Position numbers and translations under genes: made by a program
NCBI RefSeq assembly: GCF_039555335.1
Contig: NC_092628.1
Location: 32,972,465 to 33,036,464, forward strand
Reading direction: 5' to 3'
From: Amphiura filiformis
Lineage: Eukaryota; Echinodermata; Ophiuroidea; Amphilepidida; Amphiuridae
DNA length: 64,000 bases
In this document: piece by piece, positions 34,401 through 42,341 of the stretch
Layout of the letters: every line of letters begins with the position of its first letter
Position numbering within the stretch: the stretch's first letter is position 1
Notes under the pieces: generated by a model
Seen by the model: the letters and a program-made list of their open reading frames with translations, nothing else
Database searches by the model: none
Told to the model about the DNA's origin: nothing

Positions 34401-36731
34401 AATATGGTGCAAGCCAACCATCCATACTTACCGCCTTCATAGGAGTAACATTCCGTAGAATTAGGTTTACACACTGTCCTTGTACTGTAGATTCCAGACA
34501 TCGTTGAAATTAAATTATTGAACTGAAATATGAAAATCATATACAGGAAATAAACATAAACAACAACCATTTATTTATATAGCTAGCGATATCGCCTTTG
34601 ATTTCAAACATAATGAGATCGGTCAATGCTAAAAAGAAACGATAGACGGGATTCGATTGATTTTGAAGCATATTTTCGTATGTAGAGTCGAGCTTCACCG
34701 ATACATCGAACGCTTTTGGAAAAATAAGGTTTACCGAATTAAAACAAACACCCAGTTTTTTATTTCTCGACCCAAGGGCTAAGAACAAATTTGTACAATT
34801 GCTTTCCTGGGAGTGGTCTTTCTTTTCCTCGCTCTTTTTCTTCATTGTTTCTTTCTAGTTTTCTCTTCATGCAGGTCAGCATGCTTAGGAGCGCACCATT
34901 AGATTTCCAGGGGGGGCATGGGAGTTTTTTGTTTTTTTTAAAACTTCGCCCACTAGTGAAACGAAAAAAACACTTCGCCCACTAAAAAAATTTCCCCCAC
35001 CCAACTTTGTATAAAGGTATACATTAAAATTGAAAAATAAATTCTTTGCTGCCTTCGAAGACGAAAAAAAAAAATTCTGCCTGACCCAAACTCCCATGCC
35101 CCCCTAAGAATATAATGGTGCGTCCCTAGCTTTTATTAACTTTGCTTGAGCCTGGTCCCATCAGGACACAAGTGTGTGTTCACCCGCAGGGCCATAGCAA
35201 GCAGGGCGGCCAGGGATGCCATGGCCGCCCCACTTTTTAAGAAATTTGTTTTGTCCGAAGAGTTATTTCCCATCAAAGCGACAGATGCACCAAAGAGATA
35301 GAAAAGAAATGATATTTATACTTCTTCAATCTTGGCCTCGTCATCCAGTGCTCCTACACCAACGTCTTTAATAAACACCAGCTGTCTCTTAATATCTTCA
35401 GGAAAATTGGTATCGTCAAAACGGCTGGCATTTTGGTAGGCTCGTTTGTTGAACTCGGCTAACTTCAAGCTAGCATCTGCCTGCGTGTGACAAGACATGG
35501 TTTATAAAATGAACAGAAAGTTTACTATTTGAAATAGTTTAGGATTAATAGTAGAGCCAGCTAGGATTCGGGTTATGTAGTACGTACTGGACTAGATTCA
35601 CTTGTGTAAAATATAGACTTTCGCAATCGGGGACAGCCCCGGGGACAACCCCGGGGTCGAAATACCTATCCTATTGTAGACTATGCCAATGCCATAGTCG
35701 ATTTTTGATAAATAAAAGCATGTTATTAATCATGATGAAAGCATTCAGTTGAACTCGAAATTATACTGATATTTATTACATCAAAATGGTAGTATAAATT
35801 GTTATGAAAAAGTTAAAAAAATTATATTAGTGACAGTAAAAGTAAAGTGTACGTAGGCTTCAATGAATAGGCTATTATTGAATGCAATTAACATATCATA
35901 ATGTCATAATTATATTGGCACTTCAAAATCGAGTTAAAAATCCTTGGGAAGCTTACAAACAGAGGGAGTACGGTGACTGAAAAGATCAGTTGTGAAAATC
36001 TATCAATTTATTGTGCACACATTAATTAAATCAGAGTTTTAAGCTTTTTAAAAATACAATATCCAGAGTATGCACAATGAGCAAGTGGACTACGGTACGG
36101 GGTAGTCTAAATCAAGAATGAAGTTTCTGAATAAAGTGCGTGGATTTAAAAATGGGAAACCTAAATGCTGGGGTGATTTGTGATGCATTGCGATTGCGAA
36201 GAAATTGCGGAGCCCGTACATGTAAAGCCAAGCCAGCGCAACTAATGTGAGGGGTGGGCAATGACTCAAATGGGGGTTGGTGAGGGGCTCCCCCTGCCCC
36301 AGTGGCGTAGCCAACACTTTTTCAGAGAGTGAACAAAGGGGAAGGGGGCAACTTTCAAGGGGCAAACAAAATGGTCAAAAATGGACTAAAAGTACAAAAA
36401 AGCAGGGGAGGAAGATTATAGTGTTAGTGGCTAGATTTCAACTAGAGTCATGAATATCTCGTATAACTAAGCATTAGTATTGGATAAAAACATATAAGTT
36501 ACACACCCGTTTTTGTTTGTTGTATTCCGTAATATTTGAGGCGTAATTCCACTCTGCTGATTCAGCCGCATAGTTAACCGTCATTGCCTGTCGATTGTAC
36601 TCCTCAAGAAACGCTCTGGCTTCCTCAAGATTGGTTATCTCCTGCGCATTTGAGACACAAACCAATGTACACAATGCAAACAGCAATTGAAGGACACACC
36701 CTGGTAGTAGGAAACGTATCCCAGGCCGCAT
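13472..36731 (-). CDS. ACE-like: ACE2-like M2 peptidase, proximal copy
   Basis: Thirteen exons: 36507-36731, 35322-35480, 34432-34522, 33400-33543, 32174-32362, 31163-31260, 30465-30637, 29926-30149, 29561-29705, 28730-28828, 14742-14864, 14281-14441, 13472-13548. They sum to 1908 nt, or 635 residues, with no stop and consistent phases. Residues 1-29 are a signal peptide. The zinc site is HEFGH (His377, Glu378, His381) with Glu405 in [14 protein letters not shown] (Arg275), CHPSAW (His347), MFHIT (His507) and SFLRYF (Arg516, Tyr517) match ACE2's substrate-carboxylate and transition-state residues rather than ACE's Gln/Lys/Tyr set. Paired cysteines ([13 protein letters not shown]...KMC, ALC...HRC) are kept. 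M2 enzymes are extracellular zinc carboxy- or dipeptidases acting on peptide hormones. The last exon encodes a hydrophobic tail ending in FCGP, probably a GPI signal; no collectrin domain is present. Intron 10 holds the 13.3-kb gypsy element. I chose the ATG at 36731 because it opens directly into the signal peptide. Confidence 0.92.
13748..14057. mobile_element. GGCGTAGC-ended MITE in intron 12
   Basis: Opposed ends AGTGGCGTAGTTGCC and CAGCTACGCCGCTG flank about 310 bp of purine-rich sequence with a G-run near 13770. Related ends occur at 10117, 36299 and 39912, indicating a dispersed family. Open frames across it are chance. Confidence 0.6.
15240..15243. repeat. Target-site duplication, left (ATAT)
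   Basis: ATAT directly precedes the 5' LTR and recurs at 28571-28574 directly after the 3' LTR. A 4-bp duplication is acceptable for Ty3/gypsy integrases. Chance matching is possible at AT-rich sites. Confidence 0.6.
16700..17027 (+). repeat. Short tandem array in 5' LTR (3 units)
   Basis: One type-I unit (GAAAGGGAAATGATCGATT start) and two type-II units (GAAAGGGTGTTGGTCGGTGC start) share the tail ATTGATTGATC...TTAATCAACTTTCATCC. The 3' LTR carries about twelve units of the same two types. Confidence 0.85.
17377..17400 (+). repeat. GTCGGACTT hairpin near 5' LTR end
   Basis: A 9-bp perfect stem (GTCGGACTT / AAGTCCGAC) with a 6-base loop is followed by a T-rich stretch. The same hairpin occurs in the 3' LTR at 28510-28533. 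It could lie in R/U5 and affect RNA processing, but this is inference. Confidence 0.6.
17438..17460 (+). promoter_or_regulatory. Candidate primer-binding site
   Basis: The sequence directly after the 5' LTR contains TTGGTGGCAACGG, the position expected for the tRNA primer site. I cannot assign the tRNA. A related phrase (TTTTGGTGACAGCGG) recurs about 40 bases on. Confidence 0.35.
17664..18059 (+). pseudogene. gag: gag N-terminal part
   Basis: A frame of 131 codons begins at an ATG just after an A-run and ends at 18059. It overlaps the next gag frame. It is acidic, with no recognised fold. The most economical reading is a single gag frame broken by one base near 18040, since no internal start is needed for the downstream domain. 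Confidence 0.6.
18037..19281 (+). CDS. gag: gag: capsid-like region and zinc knuckle
   Basis: The 414-residue frame contains a retrotransposon gag-like helical core with a W near the start ([11 protein letters not shown]) and the typical pattern [14 protein letters not shown] and RFEEGL. A coiled-coil-like stretch follows around residues 275-320. A CCHC knuckle [14 protein letters not shown] lies near residue 350. Gag packages the element RNA into cytoplasmic particles. After the knuckle comes Asn/Met/Pro-rich low complexity. The frame ends at 19281, but the same low-complexity composition continues in another frame to 19613, so a frameshift near 19246 is likely. Confidence 0.8.
   Translation: MEHGLLHNPGTQRQTSIIPPGYSNSLPGDNSRIHRNTNCKPEPYSGDTDLTSWLVHFDLMSEINRWEGIVKAKFMGGALRGEALRLYASLSKESRADADIIAHELCSRFSPCDPAQSYRLRLRQRRRKPNESLSALATAIRVLTAKAFPDAPHSVADDIAIDHFVEALEGNKQLRMAIRRKQPKTMSEALATARFEEGLIRVDEDRNPLARRTAALQNADNLLAPSPVVNSKPLDAGVASSSIIGQNTTFVSQPELETGNTKLGLTDLENPNTNIFKKKSEEAWRYKVERKIDSLTAERDDLTEKVQTLIQITQQLKGMVVTNNQPSTIAPVQTNDYYPIRRPRPRSQVQCYHCYSFGHYKNECPHLSNTRYGWMNNRPRMNPAGNMYIPPSNNMQVPPSGNMQFLQLVTHMDH
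19317..19613 (+). pseudogene. gag-pol linker, frameshifted
   Basis: This 98-codon frame is rich in Asn, Ser, Gly and Met and repeats the NMYG motif. It continues the gag tail in a shifted frame. It leads to the protease, which lies in yet another frame after about 19590. Confidence 0.5.
19624..20649 (+). pseudogene. pol: pol: aspartic protease and linker, frameshifted
   Basis: The protease motif VDSGST (Asp codon 19673-19675) is followed by a single-base break near 19760. The downstream frame (19786-20649, 287 residues) then contains [12 protein letters not shown], the second protease hallmark. A Ser/Asn-rich linker to RT follows. Retroviral-type proteases act as dimers to process Gag-Pol. 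As read, the break separates the catalytic Asp from the second motif. Confidence 0.75.
20650..22005 (+). CDS. pol: pol: reverse transcriptase and RNase H
   Basis: The N-terminal RT fingers are recognisable in broken frames from about 20655 (HHINTG..., then [10 protein letters not shown]). The intact 380-codon frame starts at 20863. It contains [19 protein letters not shown] and the catalytic YLDDIIIFS. The RNase H region follows with [26 protein letters not shown] and [10 protein letters not shown]. These motifs define a Ty3/gypsy RT-RNase H. The frame runs off near 21898 through a single-base break within HRPGKN, and the continuation into integrase is in the frame that opens at 21933. Upstream breaks lie near 20640-20690 and 20760-20790. 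Confidence 0.88.
21933..23207 (+). CDS. pol: pol: integrase
   Basis: The zinc-binding domain ([11 protein letters not shown] with CVACQ, an HHCC finger) is followed by the catalytic core. Its first Asp lies in ALDILGPL, the second in HTDQGSNF, and the Glu in DGLVERMN, giving the DDE triad. The C-terminal GPY/F-type module (WNGPCVIE, then [19 protein letters not shown]) continues in a different frame after a break near 23200. No chromodomain is seen. Integrase joins element cDNA to host DNA. The first residues of this frame in fact belong to the end of the RNase H region. Confidence 0.88.
   Translation: MYEADRCDSARCCSVSHTGSSKDIKSIVCTCTGAFSLAGLDSQSLALAQKQDTRISPIIDLLKKSSTRPTLEAVSGLDRFSKILWSQWDQLTLKEGVLYRKYISSSRVTYVQFVVPQALKNEVLIFAHDTRTAGHLGQRRTLGKIRKSYYWPSYRRDVNDYVRSCVACQTRKRPTGKRRRAPMKLCQVGAPLERIALDILGPLPQSKNGNKYIVVIMDYFTKWVEAIPLPDQKAETVAQALTTEFICRYGVPLTVHTDQGSNFESTLFQEVCRLLSIDKTRTTAYHPQSDGLVERMNATLETMVSMYVSNDQTDWDEHLPFVLMAYRASEQESTGASPNLLMFGREISLPLDVLIAPPPGETIESPSSYALNIRNKLEVAFEVARNNMQAAQVRQKRVYDTKAHGRPYRTGDTVWLYTETRRRG
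23276..24730 (+). CDS. Integrase C-terminus fused to repeat-rich tail
   Basis: The 484-codon frame begins with the last residues of the integrase GPY/F module, so the ATG is internal and not a true start. It continues with an acidic tail dominated by eleven full copies and one partial copy of a 29-30 residue unit ([12 protein letters not shown]...[14 protein letters not shown]). The unit is rich in Ser, Asp, Glu and Thr and probably disordered. A non-repetitive Ser-rich end precedes the stop at 24728-24730. No envelope-like signal peptide or membrane segment is present. The function is unknown. Confidence 0.7.
   Translation: MIKLPNGKCSVVHYDRLKPCVLRTTGEVHENREDEPQENQTEEDNVNTSAISEEDEVMNGCTVDVPSLSQVPLGAVASGDENLSPETVANQLMNIETDQSPSSVVASGDENLSPETVANQLMNIETDQSPSSVVASGDENLSPETSMANQLMNIETDQSPSSVVALGDENLSPETSMANQLMNIETDQSPSSVVASGDENLSPETSMANQLMNIETDQSPSSVVASGDENLSPETSMANQLMNIETDQSPSSVVASGDENLSPETSMANQLMNIETDQSPSSVVASGDENLSPETSMANQLMNIETDQSPSSVVASGDENLSPETSVANQLMNIETDQSPSSVVASGDENLSPETSVANQLMNIETDQSPSSVVAPGDENLSPETSVANQLMNIETDQSPSSVVASGDEVSSPETSTVAIAAVNDEQLSSDSSMVDISSTQVQVSSHNSEAAGVTSEMSNELCQKSSDPDVDDKIPSPLPLKGK
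23501..24514 (+). repeat. 90-bp coding tandem repeat (11 full units)
   Basis: Units start at 23501, 23588, 23675, 23765 and then every 90 bp to 24395, with a partial unit at 24485. The first two are 87 bp, lacking one codon. Units are almost identical at nucleotide level, differing at a few bases (TCG/TTG/CCG, CAATGG/CAGTGG/CAGTAG). This implies recent expansion or homogenisation. All length changes are whole codons. Confidence 0.95.
25171..25187 (+). promoter_or_regulatory. Polypurine tract
   Basis: GGTGGGGAGGGGA directly precedes the 3' LTR start at 25188. This is the expected plus-strand primer of reverse transcription. Confidence 0.75.
26455..26500. other. Assembly gap (46 N)
   Basis: Unresolved bases within the 3' LTR. 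The aligned 5' LTR segment is about the same length, so little sequence is likely missing. Confidence 0.99.
26648..28160 (+). repeat. Expanded tandem array in 3' LTR (about 12 units)
   Basis: Four type-I units (about 140 bp, start GAAAGGGAAATGATCG) are followed by eight type-II units (about 128 bp, start GAAAGGGTGTTGGTCGG). They share the tail AGAAATTGATTGATCAATAA...CTTTCATCC. Two blocks expanded separately, since type I and type II stay grouped. Confidence 0.92.
28510..28533 (+). repeat. GTCGGACTT hairpin near 3' LTR end
   Basis: Identical to the hairpin at 17377-17400: 9-bp stem, 6-base loop, T-rich 3' side. Confidence 0.6.
28574..28679. mobile_element. 106-bp palindromic MITE beside the gypsy element
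   Basis: TAAATCATTATACAACTGG and CCAGTTGTAGAATGATTTA are near-perfect terminal inverted repeats. The element lies between the 3' LTR and exon 10 of the proximal ACE2-like gene and explains part of the intron length difference from the paralogue. Confidence 0.75.
28860..29085 (-). repeat. tRNA-derived SINE in intron 9
   Basis: On the minus strand, an A-box TGGCATAATGG (29054-29064) and a B-box GGCTCAATTCC (29010-29020) are spaced as in a tRNA. The SINE body extends leftwards. It lies within intron 9 (28829-29560) of the proximal ACE2-like gene. The remainder of that intron shows nothing I recognise. Confidence 0.6.
31025..31100. repeat. Degenerate CCCTAA-like repeat in intron 6
   Basis: Short CCCTAA/CCTAAA variants resemble a decayed interstitial telomeric stretch within intron 6 (31261-30638 on the minus strand). 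It is too short and diverged to be sure. Confidence 0.4.
32672..32781. repeat. Two adjacent hairpins in intron 4
   Basis: A first dyad (GCCCCAATGGTGCT with AGCACCATTGGGGC, 32672-32717) is followed by a 66-base hairpin (32716-32781). The second has about 31 paired bases, one mismatch and a very small loop, between GCTCTTCATGCTTAG and CTAAGCATGAAGAGC. The length resembles a miRNA precursor, but the near-perfect stem favours a MITE relic. Confidence 0.7.
33695..33775 (-). repeat. tRNA-like SINE head in intron 3
   Basis: Minus-strand A-box TGGCACAGTAGGC (33743-33755) and B-box GGTTCGAACC (33704-33713). The anticodon arm is not tRNA-like. It lies within intron 3 (33544-34431). Confidence 0.55.
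35690..36115. repeat. Dispersed repeat in intron 1, copy 1
   Basis: Matches 38717-39511 in the same orientation: first part about 35693-35890 to 38718-38930, second part 35945-36115 to 39351-39511 (for example AGAGGGAGTA, GTGCACACATTAATTAAATC). About 400 bp is inserted in the other copy. Lies in intron 1 (35481-36506) of the proximal ACE2-like gene. Confidence 0.75.
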
Positions 36732-37096
36732 TCTGCTTCTTGTTTCACTTTAGATCTCAGATGTGAATAGTGCTTGTTGACTTGTTCGGTTGTTCCCATC
36801 AAATAGCTTGAAGTTGAAAGCAAGAATTTTCTCTTCACAGTAAACAAGATACACGCGGAACTTAATGTGTTGCACTCAGTGTTTCACTCTGACAGCAGTC
36901 AGTTCGGTGCGTGCATAATCAGCCTGATAATCTTGACCTATTTTGGGTCATCCACCCCAAGGCGCACCATGTCAAATACCATCTCCATTGAAAAGCACGT
37001 ACAAATCATTGAAATCATAAGCGGTGTATTCTACTACCTCCAGGTACCACGCATTCACAACATTTTCACATCTTTACATCATTGCTGTATTAAGGG

Positions 37097-37783
37097 TACG
37101 ATTTTTGTTATCTAAATCAATATATCATTGAAAATAACACTTGAATGTTTTGTAAAAGTTCATAATACAATTCATATACTTTGAAAACTTACTTGATTTA
37201 TAGCTATTTATTGCTGTTAATGAGATATGTACGCTTTAGAAAAGTGTTGTTGCTCCAGCCCTCTTTACAACATAACTCAAGAACCACAGGACCTAAGTAG
37301 ATCTGTGATATTTGAATTCTTCTACACACTCGATGTGAAATGATCAATGCAATTTTTGCCAAAGCTCACTACCAATCGCAAGATGCTGTGAACTACCAAA
37401 TCGCAACAGTTTAAAATAGTTGCCCATTCAGTGATCCCAGCGAAAGTAAAAAAAAATAAAATCGTTTATAAATTTAAAAATTGCTATAAGTATCTTTTTA
37501 ATGAAAATTTAGCAAAAACGAGGAAAACAGCAGTATTGACAAAGTTTAAGCTCCATGCTATAGAGAAATTACAGATTTTTGTAAAATATCTTATTGTGTG
37601 TTTTGTAGGTCATGTGGTTCTTGCGTTATGGTGTAAAGAGGGCTGAAACAACAGCACTTTTGTAAAACGTATATAACTCATTAACAACAATAAATCAAGC
37701 ACGTTTTTAAAGTATGCGTGTAGAATGAACTTTTGCAAAACATCAAAGTGTTATTTTTCAATAATATATTGATTTAGATATAA
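37097..37783. repeat. 687-bp inverted-repeat element
   Basis: Arms of about 200 bp (37097-37310 and 37590-37783) are diverged reverse complements, for example CAGCCCTCTTTACA with TGTAAAGAGGGCTG. The ends read TTATCTAAATCAATATAT and its complement. No coding potential is seen. It lies upstream of the proximal ACE2-like gene. Confidence 0.75.
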
Positions 37784-38454
37784 ATGAATATCGATTTTTT
37801 GCTGCTTCGACCAACTTAGTCGTATATTCTTAATACACGGCTTTCGGTATAACGACCAATAGGCTATGTTAGCACATTTATGACACGAAGGTGCCAAAAT
37901 CAAATTCAAACCTTATTTTTTGGCATATTGTTCCAATAACCTGATGTTGGTCAAAGAAAACACAGAGGTCAACAAGCATCAAACCTCATGAGCCTCATGA
38001 CACAGCACATCATCTTCGTGTCATAAATTGCCATGATAGGCGAATCCACTAGTTCTACAACAACCACGCATGGCGATTTTGTTCCGCCCAGGGGCGTAGC
38101 GAGCCCTCTTTGCCAGGGTGGGCAAGGCTCCAAAAATTTCCCCCAAGTTAGTAAATACTAGAGCGAAGCGAGCATAGCGAGTGGAGCGACCACTGGCGTG
38201 GGGTCCAGGGGCCCGCTTTAGGCGAAGCCCCCGGAAGCTCATGGGTTTTGGGCATTTTTATACCATCAGGAGAAGCCTCCTTGCATATATTTGTAACGTT
38301 TTTATGTGAACATTTTGCCATGTACAAATGTAAATTTTTGATTTTAAAATTATCTGAAAGGACACAAAAATGAATTTACAATAAAGACCAATACAATAAA
38401 ACAATACTGATATTCTTGAGTTGATAATAACAAGTTGTTACATTCACTATTACA

Positions 38455-38715
38455 TTCACTTAAATTATTACCCCTTCATCCCTTCGTTCTCTTTCCTTCT
38501 TCTTTACATTCTTCAGTTTCTTCCCCCTTCTCTCATTTCTTCCCCTTCCATTAAATTACTTTCCAATTACTTCCCCTTCTGTTCCTTAAGTTTCCATTCT
38601 GTCTCTTTCCGTCTTCTTCATATTCTTAAGTTTCTTCCCCTTTCTCTCATTCCTTCCCCCTTCCACTCACTTACTCAAATTACTTCCCCTCAAATCACTT
38701 TCCGTTCCCTTCCTT
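38455..38715. repeat. CT-rich low-complexity tract
   Basis: Long C/T-rich sequence with duplicated phrases such as TTCAGTTTCTTCCCC and TTAAGTTTCTTCCCC. No gene. Confidence 0.8.
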
Positions 38716-38716
38716 A

Positions 38717-39511
38717 AATAGTCGAATTTTATTAAAAATATGTTATTATTAGTCATGATGAACCCATTTCGTTGAACTCAAAATTATACTGATGTTTATT
38801 AAAATTAAAGTATTCAATCGTAAAATGGCCATAAAGAGTTAAAAATATCAGATGATTAGTGACAATAAAAGTAATTGAATGCAACATTAGGCCTATCTTG
38901 CATAATTATAATGGCTCACTTTAATACTGAACAATTCTGATTTTGGAATCTACCAGTTTATTGATAGCGAACCCCGAAAATTCGACTATGGACTTTGAAT
39001 TGTAAGCAGAACTTTACCCCCTGGACTTTGCTCTCTAAAAACACACTGTCAAGCATACTTGTTTATCAGTCCATTAACCACAAGACGCGATAGATGTTTG
39101 ATGAGAGATTAACTTTCGCGTCAACAAAAAGCGCCGCAAATACCACAGACAGTTGTGTACGGTGAAGTTAATGGTAATGGCGCGGGCCCAGAAGCTTTAA
39201 ACCATAGCGAGATATGGGCGACCAATCACAAAGGCAGATCCATTTAAAGATGCATTACATCATGGCCAATTTTAGTTAGGCCAGAAATTGGCCTAACTCT
39301 CCATAGAGTCCCGTGTTAAAAATCTTAACCGCAAGGCAAAGTCAGTAGTCCACTTGGGAAGCTAACAAAGAGAGGGAGTAGGGTGACTGAAAAGATCAGA
39401 TGTGAAAATGTATCTATCAATTGTGCACACATTAATTAAATCAGAGTTTTAAGCTTAAATACAATATTCAGAGTATGCACAATGGGCAAGTGGACTACGG
39501 GGTAGTCTATC
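38717..39511. repeat. Dispersed repeat, copy 2 (with insertion)
   Basis: Counterpart of 35690-36115, with about 400 extra bases at roughly 38940-39345. The insert has no recognised coding content. Confidence 0.7.
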
Positions 39512-39529
39512 CTTCCCCCTGTGCATGAA

Positions 39530-39860
39530 TTGCTTCCCCACAATAAACATGCAAGTTGTTGTTTTTTCCTCTTTTCCCCTCTTTCGTTCCCCTTTCCCTA
39601 TTCCTTCCCCATCCCTCTTAGGCTTCCCTTTTGTTTTTTTCATTTCCCTCTTTTTTATTTATTCAGGTTTCCTCTCTGTTGCTTTTCCTTCCCTCTTGAC
39701 CCTTTCTTTCCCCATTCCCTCTTTCTTTTCTCTTCTTTCCTTTCCCCTGCTTTCTTTGTTTCCTTTCTTTTTCCTTCTTTCCTTTCTTTTCCCCTTTTTT
39801 TCCCTTTTTTCTTTTTTCTTCCCCCTTTCCTTTCTCTTTTTTTCCCTTCTTGCTCCAAAA
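39530..39860. repeat. Polypyrimidine tract
   Basis: C/T-rich low complexity produces several overlapping open frames on both strands that are not genes. A GGCGTAGC-type repeat end (CTAGCTACGCCACTGG) follows at about 39910-39926. Confidence 0.9.
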
Positions 39861-40083
39861 TCTCCCCCCAGATTTTTCCAGGGTGGGCGAGTCGCCCACC
39901 CTGCCCACTCCTAGCTACGCCACTGGTAACTTCCGCCGTGTTTAATAGTTCCGAGGGACTCAAGCTAAGAATAACAAAATACGATTGCCGCACACCACAG
40001 GGAAAAGATAATAATTAACCTGTTGTTGACGCTGTGCATGAGTACATTGAATGGGGAGCCATTATTGACGAAATAATCTTCCT

Positions 40084-40145
40084 AATCAATCAATCAAACA
40101 ATCAGTCAATCAATCAATCAATCAATCAATTTTATTCATCAATCA
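40084..40145. repeat. (AATC)n microsatellite
   Basis: Repeated CAATCAAT tetranucleotide units with a few interruptions. It is possibly the tail of a retrotransposed element. Confidence 0.85.
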
Positions 40146-41089
40146 TCATCAATACATAACTCATTGATACAAAGATTGGAGCAAAATGATAACAATTTCA
40201 ATAATAGACCTTAATTTAATAACTCAATGGCAAGTGCGATTATCTTGATGAATGCATTTGTACCATTATCCATCATTATAATTTATATACTTTTGAGGGC
40301 ATCGGTTATAATAAAATAATTAGGTAATTAAAAAGGTAATTAATTGCTGCATTGATTATTGGGATTTGAAGATTTCGTGAAAAGTATTTTCAATTACAAC
40401 TGGTTTGAAGACAAGGCAAAGCTGCTATCTATAAATTGTCAATTTTGTCATGAAAATCAAGCATTTCAATAATATCAATGGTATTGATTTAAATATATCG
40501 ATTGTCCTCTCCAAAATTAAAAAAAAATTATTTATACGTTTTTATAACAGCGGCACACATCTGACCGACGGTGCGTCGGTAACAACAGAAAATATATAAA
40601 CAAGTGAAAATGAACATAATTTACAAGAAATAACAAGATATTATCTTTAAGGTAGGCCAACATGCATGAGTTATATACAAATTACAATGATTAATAATGC
40701 AAGTATAATGGTTGATAATGCTTAAGGGCTTTGATGAAAATTAACTTACACACCACCTCTCAAACAGCCTCATCCACCCATTCCCTTAAAACACCCATGA
40801 TAACCATTATTTCTACAAATTACGTATTGAAAGACATTAGAATAAACATTTACCAATACACGCGCCTATAGATGAGATGACTTCTGACGTCAATGCCTGG
40901 CAGTATGCGAACGCATCATCACAAATTCCATTGTATTTTGCCTGACAGTATGCGCGCGCGTCATATTTTGTTCAGGGCTCGATTTTTAAAACTCCCGCCA
41001 CATCACAATAAGACCATTGAACAGTGTAATGATTGCATGGGGTTCACTCAAGCATAAAGATATACACAATAAAAACACACCGTTTTTAC

Positions 41090-41240
41090 CATTTATAGCT
41101 TCGGAACCATATGTTGGCAAAGCCTCTGATACCATAATTTGAGAGTTTGTTGAGCAAGATACCATGCTTAATGGTATCGACCTAATCAGAAGCATCAAAT
41201 GGATGACGAGAACAGTCAAAAGAAAAGGGTGTGAAAACAT
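41090..41240 (-). CDS. Possible orphan signal-peptide exon
   Basis: A 151-bp open segment begins MFSHPFLLTVLVIHLM, a good signal-peptide profile. It ends at a fair donor (AATG|GTAAAA) in phase 1, like first exons of secreted proteins. No continuing exon was recognised downstream (below 41090). It has no similarity to the ACE2-like first exons. It may be chance. Confidence 0.2.
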
Positions 41241-42341
41241 TACTTGTTATGTTGTCAGACATCATACAACATACGATAAGACAAAAGCAATCAAACAAGG
41301 AATTCGTAGAAATACATTTATATATACATATAGGGAAAAATAATTGCACAACTTCAATTTAGCAACGTAATTGACTAACAACTTACTTGCAACTTGCAAC
41401 CTAATTTTACAAACTGAACTGTATAAAGTTACCAATGAGGTCACATTATTATGATAAAAAGGAATTATTAGGCTATGAACAATGGAGGTTACAACAACCA
41501 GGTTGTCTATTGTTTGTTGCTGTTGTTATTGCATACTTGTTTATGTCTGTTCGTCAATCGCAGCCTATGTAAGGAGGCAGAAGATCATCAGATGTTCCAC
41601 TAGAGGGTATGCGATACGACGTCACTCATGGCAGAGTCATTCTCTTTTTCTTCTTCTTCTTCCAGTTGCAGTGAAGGCTTCTTGAAAAGAAGATTACTCA
41701 CTGCAGAGTGGTGGGTACGCAGACATATGACGCAGACAAGAGATCGCAGGTGCAAAAATATGTACAGTGAAGTGCTGATTAAAAATGTGATGCTGTCTGC
41801 TACCTAGATGGAGCCGTCCCTCAATGCCATTGAGTTATGTCCTCTGGTGTTAGATGTTGCTTCAGTGATGTGATCTTTCCAACTGATGTCAACCAGATCA
41901 GAGTGAATCCTGTAGAGCGTGGTTAGCCGGCTTTGGCGAGAAGGCCACTGGAGCTCACTCAGCATGGGTGTAACACCTGATCTGCGGTCGTAGGTGTTGG
42001 TAACGTATCTGGCATTTATTTAAATAGAATTCTCTCCTCCATAAGGTACCACGAAGGACCAATTCGCATAATGATACAATCAAACAGGTGATAGGTAATG
42101 AATGGCTGTGGCATCGATCTAGAGACCTATCCCTCTGTCATCTCTTAAAAGCTATCTTTGAACTATCCTCCAACATGGCTGCCATTTCAATTGTTCCGAT
42201 TGGTTTATTGCATAGGGACTATTGATTATTTTAAAGCATTTGAATTGCATTGTCATTTATCGGCTTGTTTCTTCTTTGCTTATTTTCCAAATAGCAAAGC
42301 ATTATCAGGAGAAACTCCATTCGCTCAGATTATTGACGATT

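Noticed and set aside
39521..40018. Phe/Ser/Pro-rich frames of up to 165 codons
   Set aside because: They are translations of a polypyrimidine tract; overlapping frames on both strands are equally open.
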